This document shows, one piece after another, positions 32,221-40,486 of a stretch of 64,000 bases of DNA. Within the stretch, counting starts at the first letter, position 1. Each line of letters starts with the position of its first letter. Below the pieces are notes generated by a model. That model saw only the letters and a list, made by a program, of their open reading frames with translations, was not told where the DNA came from and made no database searches. Position numbers and translations under genes: made by a program. Source of the DNA: Thermoanaerobacterium aotearoense (lineage in GTDB: Bacteria > Bacillota > Thermoanaerobacteria > Thermoanaerobacterales > Thermoanaerobacteraceae); NCBI RefSeq assembly GCF_009905255.1, contig NZ_CP047602.1:2343501-2407500 (forward strand). Reading direction: 5' to 3'.

Positions 32221-32841
32221 TTCTAAATATTCCATGATGTCTCTAAAATCTCCAAATGGAACAAATGGAATGCCATTGTCCTCACAGTATTTTAACAACA
32301 CACCTTTTGCAAAAAGCAAATCGGCATGTTTTGAAATGCAAATATCAGAGTAACCATCGCCAATATAGATAATCCGCGTGTTTTCATTCTTATACTTTTT
32401 TAAGATGTCCAACTTGCAAGAACCACATTTATCGCAATCATCAGATGTATTAAATGATGCCACAATTTTACCGTCGCGAAAGTCCAGTTTATTGCTAAAA
32501 TACTCTATGCCAATATTGTATTTATCTAAGACAGTCCTTATGTTGAAGTCATAGCCATCGCTGACTATTATAACTTTATAGCCTCTATCTTTGCAAAACT
32601 CCATGAAATCTTTAAAGTATAAATCTATTTCCATCGTCAAAAGCAATGATTTCAATTTTTCTTCATCCATGTCCATAAGCTTAAATGTCTCTAATGCACA
32701 TTCTTCCGTAGTTATCTTGCCTTCTTCCCAATCTTTCTCTATCTCTTGCCAGCCGTCTTTAGCAAAAGCCTTTACCATCGCATAACACGTGTCTTCTTTT
32801 GTTATTGTTCCATCAAAATCTACAAGCACATAAGTATCCAT
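32200..32841 (-). CDS. HAD-IB phosphatase, MtnX-like
   Basis: The protein has 213 residues from ATG 32841 (AAAGGGG upstream). HAD motif I is VDFDGTIT, motif II is VIIVSDG, motif III contains the Lys near KLDILKKY, and motif IV is YIGDGYSDIC. A Cys pair (CDKCGSC) sits in the cap region. It resembles MtnX (hydroxy-ketomethylthiopentenyl-1-phosphate phosphatase) and 2,3-diketo phosphatases, but other methionine-salvage genes are not near, so the substrate is not certain. It lies in the yab cluster. Confidence 0.85.
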   Translation of the reverse strand: MDTYVLVDFDGTITKEDTCYAMVKAFAKDGWQEIEKDWEEGKITTEECALETFKLMDMDEEKLKSLLLTMEIDLYFKDFMEFCKDRGYKVIIVSDGYDFNIRTVLDKYNIGIEYFSNKLDFRDGKIVASFNTSDDCDKCGSCKLDILKKYKNENTRIIYIGDGYSDICISKHADLLFAKGVLLKYCEDNGIPFVPFGDFRDIMEYLEKSDKLF

Positions 32842-32910
32842 AAAGCATATCCCCTTTAAATCATCTATTATTATAATACATGATTTAAAGGAATACATCA
32901 ATTCTCAAAT

Positions 32911-33207
32911 TCATCTAAACATCCTGCTTAAAAAGCCGCCAGATTTACCCATTAATCCGCCTCTATCGCTGTAAACAATACTTATAAGTTCGCCATCTAT
33001 TGATACATTTCCATCGTCCAAATTCAGCTTATTTATGTGAAGTTCTTGGCCTTTAATCGTGAGAATACCCATTGATGTTTCCAGCACAACAGTTTCATCA
33101 TCAAAACTTACAACATTGTCCACGCCTGTTATTTGCATCTTTTCCCTATTTTGCACAGAGATATTTTGCGGTTTGTTGATGTTTGTCCCTTTTCTATCAT
33201 CCATCAT
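32911..33207 (-). CDS. yabP: Sporulation protein YabP
   Basis: The protein has 98 residues. The core KMQITGVDNVVSFDDETVVL, followed by ETSMGILTIKGQELHI, is the YabP fold typical of YabP/YqfC proteins. It takes part in spore coat and cortex formation in the mother cell. ATG 33207 and 33204 follow GAGGAGG. A sigma-E-type promoter is likely but not clear to me. In Bacillus yabP is followed directly by yabQ; here the mtnX-like gene follows. Confidence 0.9.
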   Translation of the reverse strand: MMDDRKGTNINKPQNISVQNREKMQITGVDNVVSFDDETVVLETSMGILTIKGQELHINKLNLDDGNVSIDGELISIVYSDRGGLMGKSGGFLSRMFR

Positions 33208-33256
33208 AACACCTCCTCTTTTAGAATAATTTTATGTCCACATAGATTTTTTAGAA

Positions 33257-33283
33257 CAAAAAAGAGAGCTTTTGGCTCTCTTT
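33257..33283 (-). terminator. Terminator after spoIID
   Basis: AAAGAGAGC and GCTCTCTTT stems with a short loop follow the SpoIID stop, with a T-run on the minus strand. Confidence 0.85.
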
Positions 33284-34256
33284 ACTCCCAAAGTTTTACA
33301 ATATTTATATTTCTAAAATAATGCATTATGATGTCACTGGCTTTAGCTCCATTTTTAGCCATCTGATATGCTCCCCATTGAGACATGCCAACACCGTGCC
33401 CAAAGCCTCTTCCCTTTATTGTAAGATTACTTCCATCGTATTTGACACTGTCTAACATTGTAGACTTCATCTTTTCACTTCCAATAGCAATCCTAAAATC
33501 TGGCGCATTTACAGGTATTTTATCAAAGTCCAGAAGTACCGTCCTGCCAGATATTCCTTTCGCTCCTATCTTTACTGTTTTAAAATCGCTTATTTCTATG
33601 CCCATCTTGTTTAAAGCACTTAAAACTTCCTGCTTTGTAAAAGTATATGACCAATTTCTTATATTGGGAGGAGCTACTTTAATATCGTCTGATTTTACAC
33701 TTTCTGTGTATGGTGGCTCACTTTTTTTATAATTAAGCCCTTCTTTAGCCAATGCCGTTCTGCCTGCAGCATCTGAATGAAACCATGCTTCGATGTATTT
33801 TCCATCGTATACCGCCACTAATCCCCTCGTGTCATTCACCGCTTTCTTTATATTCGAATTGATATTTGACGGATTCCACGCTTGCGCTTCTTCGAAATCA
33901 GTCGATATATCCGCATCTGTGTATTTTGATTTTTCATTATTGACAAAATTTAAGACGTAGCTTCTCGCCAATATTGCTTGTGCTTTCAATGCCTCAAGCG
34001 GCCAATCGTTTTTTATTTCACCTGCGACTGTTCCCATGACATATTGTTCCAAAGGCATTGTCTCTATTTTCCCCGTCTGTGTAATGTAGACTTTCAAGAC
34101 AGGCTCTTTATTATATCCACGGCTTATTTTATCAGGTATTTTAGGAAGCGTTGTTTTCTCTTTTGTTGGCTGTATAGGCTTTTTGGCTGGCGTACCACAT
34201 GACGTCGAAACAAACATAAAAATAAAAAAAATTAAAATCCACTTTATTTTAGCCAT
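33282..34256 (-). CDS. spoIID: Stage II sporulation protein D (SpoIID/LytB family)
   Basis: The protein has 324 residues from ATG 34256, placed 7 nt after GGGAGGG. A lipoprotein-like signal occupies residues 1-20 (WILIFFIFMFVSTSCG). The SpoIID domain follows with EQYVMGTVAGEI, WPLEALKAQAILARSYVL and the Arg-rich helix, and ends GRGFGHGVGMSQWGAYQMA. SpoIID is a lytic transglycosylase of the engulfment complex. The position next to rqcP and yabP is unusual; this may be a SpoIID paralogue. The gene has its own terminator. Confidence 0.9.
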   Translation of the reverse strand: MAKIKWILIFFIFMFVSTSCGTPAKKPIQPTKEKTTLPKIPDKISRGYNKEPVLKVYITQTGKIETMPLEQYVMGTVAGEIKNDWPLEALKAQAILARSYVLNFVNNEKSKYTDADISTDFEEAQAWNPSNINSNIKKAVNDTRGLVAVYDGKYIEAWFHSDAAGRTALAKEGLNYKKSEPPYTESVKSDDIKVAPPNIRNWSYTFTKQEVLSALNKMGIEISDFKTVKIGAKGISGRTVLLDFDKIPVNAPDFRIAIGSEKMKSTMLDSVKYDGSNLTIKGRGFGHGVGMSQWGAYQMAKNGAKASDIIMHYFRNINIVKLWE

Positions 34257-34326
34257 AAAAAATCCCTCCCATTCAAAATTCATTCCTTATCTTAGTATGG
34301 GAAGGATTGTCCTATTTAATTCTTTT

Positions 34327-34566
34327 TTATAGTAACCTGTACATTTTAGCAGCGTCATCTTTAAGCACATGATCTTTTACATCTAAAACTTCCGCTTTTA
34401 TTACTCTACTGCCAAAATTAATCTCTACCACATCGCCTACTTTTAAAATATCGCCTGCTTTTGCCACTTTTCCATTTACAAATACCATTCCCTTGTCGCA
34501 AGCTTCTTTTGCCACTGTCCTTCTTTTTATAAGCCTGGACACTTTCAAAAACTTATCAAGCCGCAT
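34327..34566 (-). CDS. rqcP: S4-domain RNA-binding protein RqcP (YabO)
   Basis: The protein has 79 residues. MRLDKFLKVSRLIKRRTVAK, with VNGKVAKAGDILKVGD and VEINFGSR, is the S4 RNA-binding fold. RqcP/YabO binds the 50S subunit with RqcH during ribosome-associated quality control. ATG 34566 lies 9 nt from GGAGG; ATG 34572 is too close. The gene follows hup, with a terminator-like palindrome between them. Confidence 0.92.
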   Translation of the reverse strand: MRLDKFLKVSRLIKRRTVAKEACDKGMVFVNGKVAKAGDILKVGDVVEINFGSRVIKAEVLDVKDHVLKDDAAKMYRLL

Positions 34567-34589
34567 GTCCATCGTCCTCCAAAAAAACA

Positions 34590-34609
34590 ATCAGGTCATA
34601 TGACCTGAT
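34590..34609 (-). terminator. Terminator/palindrome between hup and rqcP
   Basis: ATCAGGTCATATGACCTGAT is a perfect 20-bp palindrome followed on the minus strand by TGTTTTTTT. It probably ends hup transcripts in part. Confidence 0.8.
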
Positions 34610-34610
34610 C

Positions 34611-34889
34611 TTATGCATTTACTAAATCTTTTAATGCCTTTCCTGCTTTAAATACTGGTGCTTTTGAAGCAGGAATCGTAATTTCCTCTTTTGTCTGAGG
34701 ATTTCTGCCCTTTCTTTCTGCTCTTTCCCTCACTTCAAATGTTCCAAAACCTACTAACTGAACTTTGTCTCCTTGTTTTAAAGCTTCTTGAACTGCATCA
34801 ACAAATGCATTTAATGCCTTTTCTGCATCCTTTTTTGTTAACTCACTTTTTTCTGCAATTTTAGTAACAAGATCTGCCTTATTCACCAT
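34611..34889 (-). CDS. hup: HU-type DNA-binding protein
   Basis: The protein has 92 residues. The dimerising helices begin [20 protein letters not shown], the arm is [19 protein letters not shown], and the C-terminus is [15 protein letters not shown]. It bends and wraps the nucleoid as a dimer. It lies between mazG and rqcP, as in Bacillus-type yab clusters. Confidence 0.96.
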   Translation of the reverse strand: MVNKADLVTKIAEKSELTKKDAEKALNAFVDAVQEALKQGDKVQLVGFGTFEVRERAERKGRNPQTKEEITIPASKAPVFKAGKALKDLVNA

Positions 34890-34960
34890 AATACCTCCTT
34901 AGTAATTTATACTACACTTATTTATTCTTCACAAATCTTAAAAATCCTGCTAGTTTAAGC

Positions 34961-36448
34961 TTATTTTTGTGCTTTTTTATTAAATTTATTCATTTTTGCC
35001 TCGTTCCAAAGGCTATCCATCTCAGATAATGTCATATCTTCCAATTTATGTCCAGATTTCTCTGCTGCATCTTCTATGTAATTGAACCTTTGGATGAATT
35101 TTTCAATGGTCTTATGGACAGCAATTTCGGGGTCAATTTTTAAAAATCTAGCAACATTTACGACAGCAAAAATCAAATCTCCTAATTCTTCTACTTTATC
35201 ATTTTCGTCTTTCCCTTTATACACCTCCTTAAATTCATTTAATTCTTCATAGACTTTTGCCATTGCGTCGTCTACATTGTCCCAGTCAAAGCCTACTTTT
35301 GCCGCTTTCTCTTGTACTTTATAACCCCTAATCAATGCTGGCATAGACCTTGGAACACTTTTTAACTCATTTGTGTGGGATTTAAAGCCTTTTTCATCTT
35401 TTTTTATCTCATCCCACCTTTTTAGAACATCTGCTGAAGTAGCTATTTCCTCAACTCCAAACACATGAGGATGCCTGTAAATCATCTTTTTGCACTCGGC
35501 ATCACATACATCATGAAAGTCGAATGCCTTTCTCTCATCAGCAATCTGAGAGTGAAAAACCACTTGCAACAAGACGTCTCCAAGCTCTTCCAACAAACCT
35601 TCGTCTGAATCCTTCTCTATTGCATCGATTACTTCATAGCATTCTTCAATCAAATATCTTTTTAATGTGCTGTGATCCTGCTCTTTATCCCAAGGACATC
35701 CATTCTCACCTCTGAGCTTTGCCATTATGTCAAGCAAGTCATCTATATCGTACCTTGCTTTAAAAATACCTTTGACAGGCGGTATGAATATAGATGTAAG
35801 GTAATCAATCCAGTCTACCATGTCAATTTTATACAAAGGCATGGTCTCAATTCGCTGTTCGCCCTTTACACCAGCACTTTTTACGACCGTCACCAAAAAT
35901 TCGTCGCCGTAAATGTCCATAAGCTTAAGCTTTACTTCAGAAGCTACTCTTCTATTGTAAACCTGTGTTACTAAATTATTGCACCTTTTATCAGGTTTTA
36001 TACTATCAAGCGAAAGTCCATCGATGATTTTCAATCCATAAATAGGATCTATTTTTAATTCATTTACAACAACATCGACAAAGCTCATAGCAGGAACAAC
36101 TTCTACCTTTATATCGTCATTGTCGTTTAAAAACTTTAACAGATACTCAACAGTTTTTTCCGCAACTAAAGGATTGCCCGGAACAGCATAGACTACATTA
36201 CCGCATTTTTCGGCAATTTCTATTATTTCCCGAGTAATATTATCATAAACTTCCTCAAATGTCGAGGCTTTTTCATAAATTTTATCAAAAGTTTCAAAAG
36301 ACAATCCCATGTCTCTTAAATATTTTACAACAGGATGCTTTTCCGTTCTCAAATACAACTTATCTGCATTTTTCATTTTGTCAATAGTTTCAATTGTCAT
36401 GTGTTCAAACCCGCCAGGTCCAAGCCCTACTATGGTTAATTTGCCCAT
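34961..36448 (-). CDS. mazG: Tetrapyrrole methylase-MazG fusion (YabN)
   Basis: The protein has 495 residues. The N-terminal ~220 residues are a tetrapyrrole-methylase fold (MGKLTIVGLGPGGFEHMT, VVYAVPGNPLVAEKTVEYLL). The C-terminal half holds two MazG pyrophosphohydrolase repeats: the first has LRGENGCPWDKEQ, LIEECYEVIDAIEK and ELGDVLLQVVFHSQ; the second has ELNEF and ELGDLIFAVVN. It hydrolyses NTPs to NMP and PPi; the methylase role is unknown. It precedes hup on the minus strand. Confidence 0.95.
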   Translation of the reverse strand: MGKLTIVGLGPGGFEHMTIETIDKMKNADKLYLRTEKHPVVKYLRDMGLSFETFDKIYEKASTFEEVYDNITREIIEIAEKCGNVVYAVPGNPLVAEKTVEYLLKFLNDNDDIKVEVVPAMSFVDVVVNELKIDPIYGLKIIDGLSLDSIKPDKRCNNLVTQVYNRRVASEVKLKLMDIYGDEFLVTVVKSAGVKGEQRIETMPLYKIDMVDWIDYLTSIFIPPVKGIFKARYDIDDLLDIMAKLRGENGCPWDKEQDHSTLKRYLIEECYEVIDAIEKDSDEGLLEELGDVLLQVVFHSQIADERKAFDFHDVCDAECKKMIYRHPHVFGVEEIATSADVLKRWDEIKKDEKGFKSHTNELKSVPRSMPALIRGYKVQEKAAKVGFDWDNVDDAMAKVYEELNEFKEVYKGKDENDKVEELGDLIFAVVNVARFLKIDPEIAVHKTIEKFIQRFNYIEDAAEKSGHKLEDMTLSEMDSLWNEAKMNKFNKKAQK

Positions 36449-36576
36449 TTTTACACCTCCGCCTATTTAATTAATATTATACCATTGAATTTACACAAAA
36501 AAACAAATTTCTACAATATCAAGCCAGCAAAAATTTTACTTTGCTTAAAATATATTAATAGCACAAATAAAAGCGA

Positions 36577-36605
36577 TTGAAAATTTCAACTAGTTAAATT
36601 ATAAT
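36577..36605 (+). promoter_or_regulatory. Promoter of the XRE-TPR/MFS operon
   Basis: TTGAAA (36577-36582) and TATAAT (36600-36605) are separated by 17 nt, with ATG 36645 some 40 nt downstream. Confidence 0.75.
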
Positions 36606-36644
36606 ATATTTTATAATAAAAAGGGGGAGGGAGGCCAATTTCTG

Positions 36645-37961
36645 ATGGATGTGGTCAAATTAGGAAAGAAAATCAGAGATGAAAGAAAAAAACTCCTTTT
36701 AAAACAGGGTGATATTTCGGGTGATGAGTTTTCAAAAGGCTATATAAGTTTAATAGAAAAGGGAAAGATAAATCCTTCGCTAAAGGCTTTAGATTTTATT
36801 GCAAAGAAGCTAAATAAACCGTTGGTGTACTTTCTTGACGACGATTACAAAGACAAATCAGAGCTTATGGATGAGATAAATACTTACAAAAAAGTATTGA
36901 AATTAGTGATCGAAGGAAGAAAGTCACTTGACAGCGGAAATTTAACCGATGCTATATCTTACTATCAAAAAGCTTTAGAGCTTAATGTAGATGAATACAC
37001 TTTAAATATAATAAGTTTTTATTTGGGCAGAACATACACAAAAATCGAAGACTACAAATCTGCTTTAGATTCATTTAACAGGTGCTTGCCTTACTTCTCT
37101 CAAAATTCTTTACACGAAATTCTCGTTGAAATATATTGCAGCATAGGTCTGTGTCATGAAAAATTACAAAATGCTGATACTTCGCTGATTTTTTATTTGA
37201 AAGCTATCGACGAATTCGAAAAAAGCAGTATAATTAATTATGAGCTTAAATGTAAGATACTTTATAGCATTGGCGATCTTTACAACAAGCTGGGAGAACT
37301 TATAAAATCGAGGGATTACTATTTAAACTGTTTAAACTATGCTACAATGACAAACACTGTTAACTACATTGCAAAATGCAACAATGGTCTTGGACTCATA
37401 AGCTACAAACTAAAGGAATACAACGACGCTTTAAATTACATAAGGAAATCTTTAGTAATAAGCAAAGCCTTAAACATAAAAAGCGACATTGCCAGCGAAT
37501 ACAACTTGTTGGGATTCGTCTATACAGACCTTAAGAAATACGATATGGCAAAAAGATTTTTCCTTAAAAGTTACTCTATGCACAAAGATTTAGGCAACAA
37601 AGCGGGCATGGCATGTAATCTGACTGAATTAGGCAGAATAGAGTTCTACTTAGAAAATTATGATAAAGCTCTTGAACACATAAATTCATCCATGAATATA
37701 TTGAAAGAGTTAAATGCAGAAGAAGAGATTGGCAGATTGTACACTGTGCTGGGAACTATACATCTAAAACTTAAAGACTTTAACCAATCTGCATCGGAAC
37801 TAAATAAATCATTGGAAATATTAAAAAAGCTGGGGCTTAAAAGAGAACTTTCAGATGCCTACAAAGCTTTAGGCAACTTGTATATATCAATTGGCAAGCC
37901 TGATTTAGCCAGTGAAAATTTTAATAAATCCATTGAGCTTTTATGTGATTTTTACAAATAG
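36645..37961 (+). CDS. XRE-HTH regulator with TPR repeats
   Basis: The protein has 438 residues. An N-terminal HTH spans residues 1-65 (LGKKIRDERKKLLLKQGD, SKGYISLIEKGKINPS). At least eight TPR units fill residues 95-435, for example AISYYQKALELN, ALDSFNRCLPYF and SASELNKSLEILKKL. This build is typical of RRNPP-type peptide-sensing regulators (PlcR, Rap, NprR) and of ordinary XRE-TPR regulators. No pheromone gene is visible nearby. It is followed 12 nt later by an MFS transporter and may control it. ATG 36645 follows GGGAGGGAGG. Confidence 0.88.
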   Translation: MDVVKLGKKIRDERKKLLLKQGDISGDEFSKGYISLIEKGKINPSLKALDFIAKKLNKPLVYFLDDDYKDKSELMDEINTYKKVLKLVIEGRKSLDSGNLTDAISYYQKALELNVDEYTLNIISFYLGRTYTKIEDYKSALDSFNRCLPYFSQNSLHEILVEIYCSIGLCHEKLQNADTSLIFYLKAIDEFEKSSIINYELKCKILYSIGDLYNKLGELIKSRDYYLNCLNYATMTNTVNYIAKCNNGLGLISYKLKEYNDALNYIRKSLVISKALNIKSDIASEYNLLGFVYTDLKKYDMAKRFFLKSYSMHKDLGNKAGMACNLTELGRIEFYLENYDKALEHINSSMNILKELNAEEEIGRLYTVLGTIHLKLKDFNQSASELNKSLEILKKLGLKRELSDAYKALGNLYISIGKPDLASENFNKSIELLCDFYK

Positions 37962-37973
37962 GAGGCATTTTAA

Positions 37974-39239
37974 TTGAACTCATTCTATATCTTTCTCGAA
38001 AAACTTACTGATAGTGTTTTCCCTGCATTGAAGCATAGAAATTTCAGATTGTTTTGGTTTGGACAAATGATATCACTCATAGGCACGTGGATGCAAAATA
38101 TTGGTCAAGATTGGTTAGTCCTTAAATTGACCAATTCTGCATTTTTGTTGGGTGTTGTAAGCGCCCTTCAATTTCTGCCTATGCTTTTTTTATCTCTTTT
38201 TGCTGGTGTCGTAATAGATAGGTTTCCAAAGCGAAAAATCCTTATATTTACTCAGACAAGTCTGATGGTGACAGCTTTGGCTCTTGCGACGCTAACCGCA
38301 CTAAATGCAATAAACTACTGGGAAATACTCGTTTTAGCAACCATCGTCGGTTTCATAAATACCATAGACAACCCTGCAAGGCAATCATTTATAATCGATT
38401 TAGTTGGCAAAGAAGACTTGATGAATGCAATATCGCTTAATTCTTCCATATTCAATGCAGCCAGAATCATAGGACCTGGTATCGCAGGCGTACTTATAGG
38501 TCTTTTAGGTTATGCACTGTGCTTTTACCTTAACGCATTAAGCTTTATTGCAGTAATCACTGGTTTAATCCTTATTGACGTAAAAATGAACAAATCAAGA
38601 GCATTGCTAAAAAAGGAAGATGTGATAGCCGACATAAAAGAAGGACTTCTTTACATCAAAAATACTCCAATAATTTTTGCTACTATACTTATGATGGCGG
38701 TTTTAAGCACATTCGCCATAAATTTCAATGTTTTAGTGCCTGTGTTTGCAAAAAACATCTTAAATCAAAATTCCACAGGATACGGCTTTCTCATGTCATC
38801 AATGGGTGTTGGCGCATTAATAGGCGCTCTCATACTTGCATCATTAAGCAAGAAAGGCGCGAAACCATTCTATCTCATATTAGGTGGATGTGGCTTATGT
38901 GTCTTCCAAATCTTAATCGGTTTTCAAAGCTACTATTGGCTTACAACGATTCTCCTTGCTTTGTCTGGATTTTCTATGATTACTTTCTCCGCATCAGCAA
39001 ATACTACTGTACAGCTTAATTCCAGCAATAAATTTAGAGGGAGGGTCATGAGCGTATACTCTTTGGTATTTGGGGGCGTCACACCTATTGGTGCCATCTA
39101 CGCAGGAAGCCTTGCAGAAAAAGTAGGAGCACACATGACGTTTATAATAAGCGGTCTTATAGGCATTGCATATATCTTGTATGTAGTACTGTTTAAGTAC
39201 AAAAAGAGCTTTTCTTTAGACATTGTAGAAGACGACTAA
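37974..39239 (+). CDS. MFS exporter (EntS-like)
   Basis: The protein has 421 residues and about 12 hydrophobic segments. LKHRNFRLFWFGQMISLIGTWMQ, then ASAL-type turns and DRFPKRKIL after the second segment, mark the MFS_3/EntS group that exports enterobactin-like or lipophilic compounds. TTG 37974 lies 8 nt after AGGAGG. It follows the TPR regulator, probably in one transcript. The substrate is unknown. Confidence 0.87.
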   Translation: MNSFYIFLEKLTDSVFPALKHRNFRLFWFGQMISLIGTWMQNIGQDWLVLKLTNSAFLLGVVSALQFLPMLFLSLFAGVVIDRFPKRKILIFTQTSLMVTALALATLTALNAINYWEILVLATIVGFINTIDNPARQSFIIDLVGKEDLMNAISLNSSIFNAARIIGPGIAGVLIGLLGYALCFYLNALSFIAVITGLILIDVKMNKSRALLKKEDVIADIKEGLLYIKNTPIIFATILMMAVLSTFAINFNVLVPVFAKNILNQNSTGYGFLMSSMGVGALIGALILASLSKKGAKPFYLILGGCGLCVFQILIGFQSYYWLTTILLALSGFSMITFSASANTTVQLNSSNKFRGRVMSVYSLVFGGVTPIGAIYAGSLAEKVGAHMTFIISGLIGIAYILYVVLFKYKKSFSLDIVEDD

Positions 39240-39242
39240 AAA

Positions 39243-39265
39243 GACCAGCTTTAATATTGCTGGTC
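39243..39265 (-). terminator. Terminator after hydF
   Basis: GACCAGC and GCTGGTC form a stem overlapping the 3' end of hydF, followed on the minus strand by TTTTT. Confidence 0.75.
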
Positions 39266-40486
39266 CTCATCATATATAAGCTTTGCAGATGGAAACATCT
39301 CAATAGCCCGCGGCAAAATCCCCTGCACGTATGCTATTAAAAGTCCATAATTCACAATCGGAATTTCCTTGCCTTTTGCATAGGATATCCTGTACATCAT
39401 TTCTCTCTTATTAAGCATACAGCCACCACAATGAACAATAAGCTTGTACTGGTCCAGATTATCTGGAAACGTCATTCCGCTGGAAAAATCAAATTGAATA
39501 TCGCCGCCTACAATTTGGCGTATCCACCTTGGTATTTTTACTTTTCCTATATCATCCGACTGCCTGTGATGCGTACACCCTTCTGCTATAAGAACCTTGT
39601 CGCCGGGTCTAAGCCTTTCTAATGCTTTAAGCCCTTTTGTCAATTCGTCAAGGTCACCTTTGTACCTTGCAAAAAGAATTGAAAAAGACGTTAAAGGTAT
39701 GTCCCGAGGTGTATCAGCACTTACTTTTAAGAAAACTTGTGAATCAGTAATAACTAATGCCGGTTTCTTCCCTAAATTCTCCAATGTCTCTTTCAGCTCG
39801 TATTCTTTCGTGACAACGGCAATAGCATCACTTTCAATCACATCCCTTATCACCTGTTGCTGTGGCAGTATAAGCCTTCCCTTAGGCGCAGCCTTATCTA
39901 TCGGTACCACCAGTACCACAAAATCACCAGGATTTATCAAATCAGACACCAAAGAAAGCTCTTTATCATCATAAGGAGCCTTTTTTATTATTTGCCTTTT
40001 AAGCTCCTCTATGCCATAACCATTATTGGCAGACGTCTCAACAAGCTCCAATTTCAATCTTTTTTCCCAATCGGCTTTTTGATTGAAATGAAATTGAGCT
40101 AAATCCGCCTTGTTTAAAACACCTACCACCGGAATATTTTTTTCTCTGATCTTCTCTAAAATTTCCTCCTCAAACTCCGACGGCCCCACCATGCCATCTA
40201 TCACAAGCAAGGCAAGATCAGTCCTATTTAGCACTTCATACGTTTTTTTAATCCTCAATTCACCAAGCTCTCCTGTGTCGTCAAGTCCTGCAGTATCTAT
40301 TATAACTACAGGGCCTATCGGCAGTATCTCCATGGCTTTTTGCACAGGGTCTGTTGTGGTTCCTGCTACATCAGAGACAATAGCGATGTTTTGATTAGTA
40401 AGAGCGTTTATTATGCTTGATTTTCCAGCGTTTCTTCTGCCAAAAATTGATATGTGCAGCCTCGATGCATTTGGCGTTGTATTCAT
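39251..40486 (-). CDS. hydF: [FeFe]-hydrogenase H-cluster maturation GTPase HydF
   Basis: The protein has 411 residues. The GTPase domain has GRRNAGKSS (Walker A), DTAG and NKAD motifs within residues 1-170. The middle dimerisation domain follows, then a C-terminal [4Fe-4S] site with CTHHRQSDD and HCGGCMLNKREM, fitting the HydF CxH...HCxxC pattern. HydF is the scaffold that gives the 2Fe precursor to the hydrogenase. It overlaps aspA by 4 nt. The other maturases hydE and hydG are outside the window. Confidence 0.95.
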   Translation of the reverse strand: MNTTPNASRLHISIFGRRNAGKSSIINALTNQNIAIVSDVAGTTTDPVQKAMEILPIGPVVIIDTAGLDDTGELGELRIKKTYEVLNRTDLALLVIDGMVGPSEFEEEILEKIREKNIPVVGVLNKADLAQFHFNQKADWEKRLKLELVETSANNGYGIEELKRQIIKKAPYDDKELSLVSDLINPGDFVVLVVPIDKAAPKGRLILPQQQVIRDVIESDAIAVVTKEYELKETLENLGKKPALVITDSQVFLKVSADTPRDIPLTSFSILFARYKGDLDELTKGLKALERLRPGDKVLIAEGCTHHRQSDDIGKVKIPRWIRQIVGGDIQFDFSSGMTFPDNLDQYKLIVHCGGCMLNKREMMYRISYAKGKEIPIVNYGLLIAYVQGILPRAIEMFPSAKLIYDEDQQY

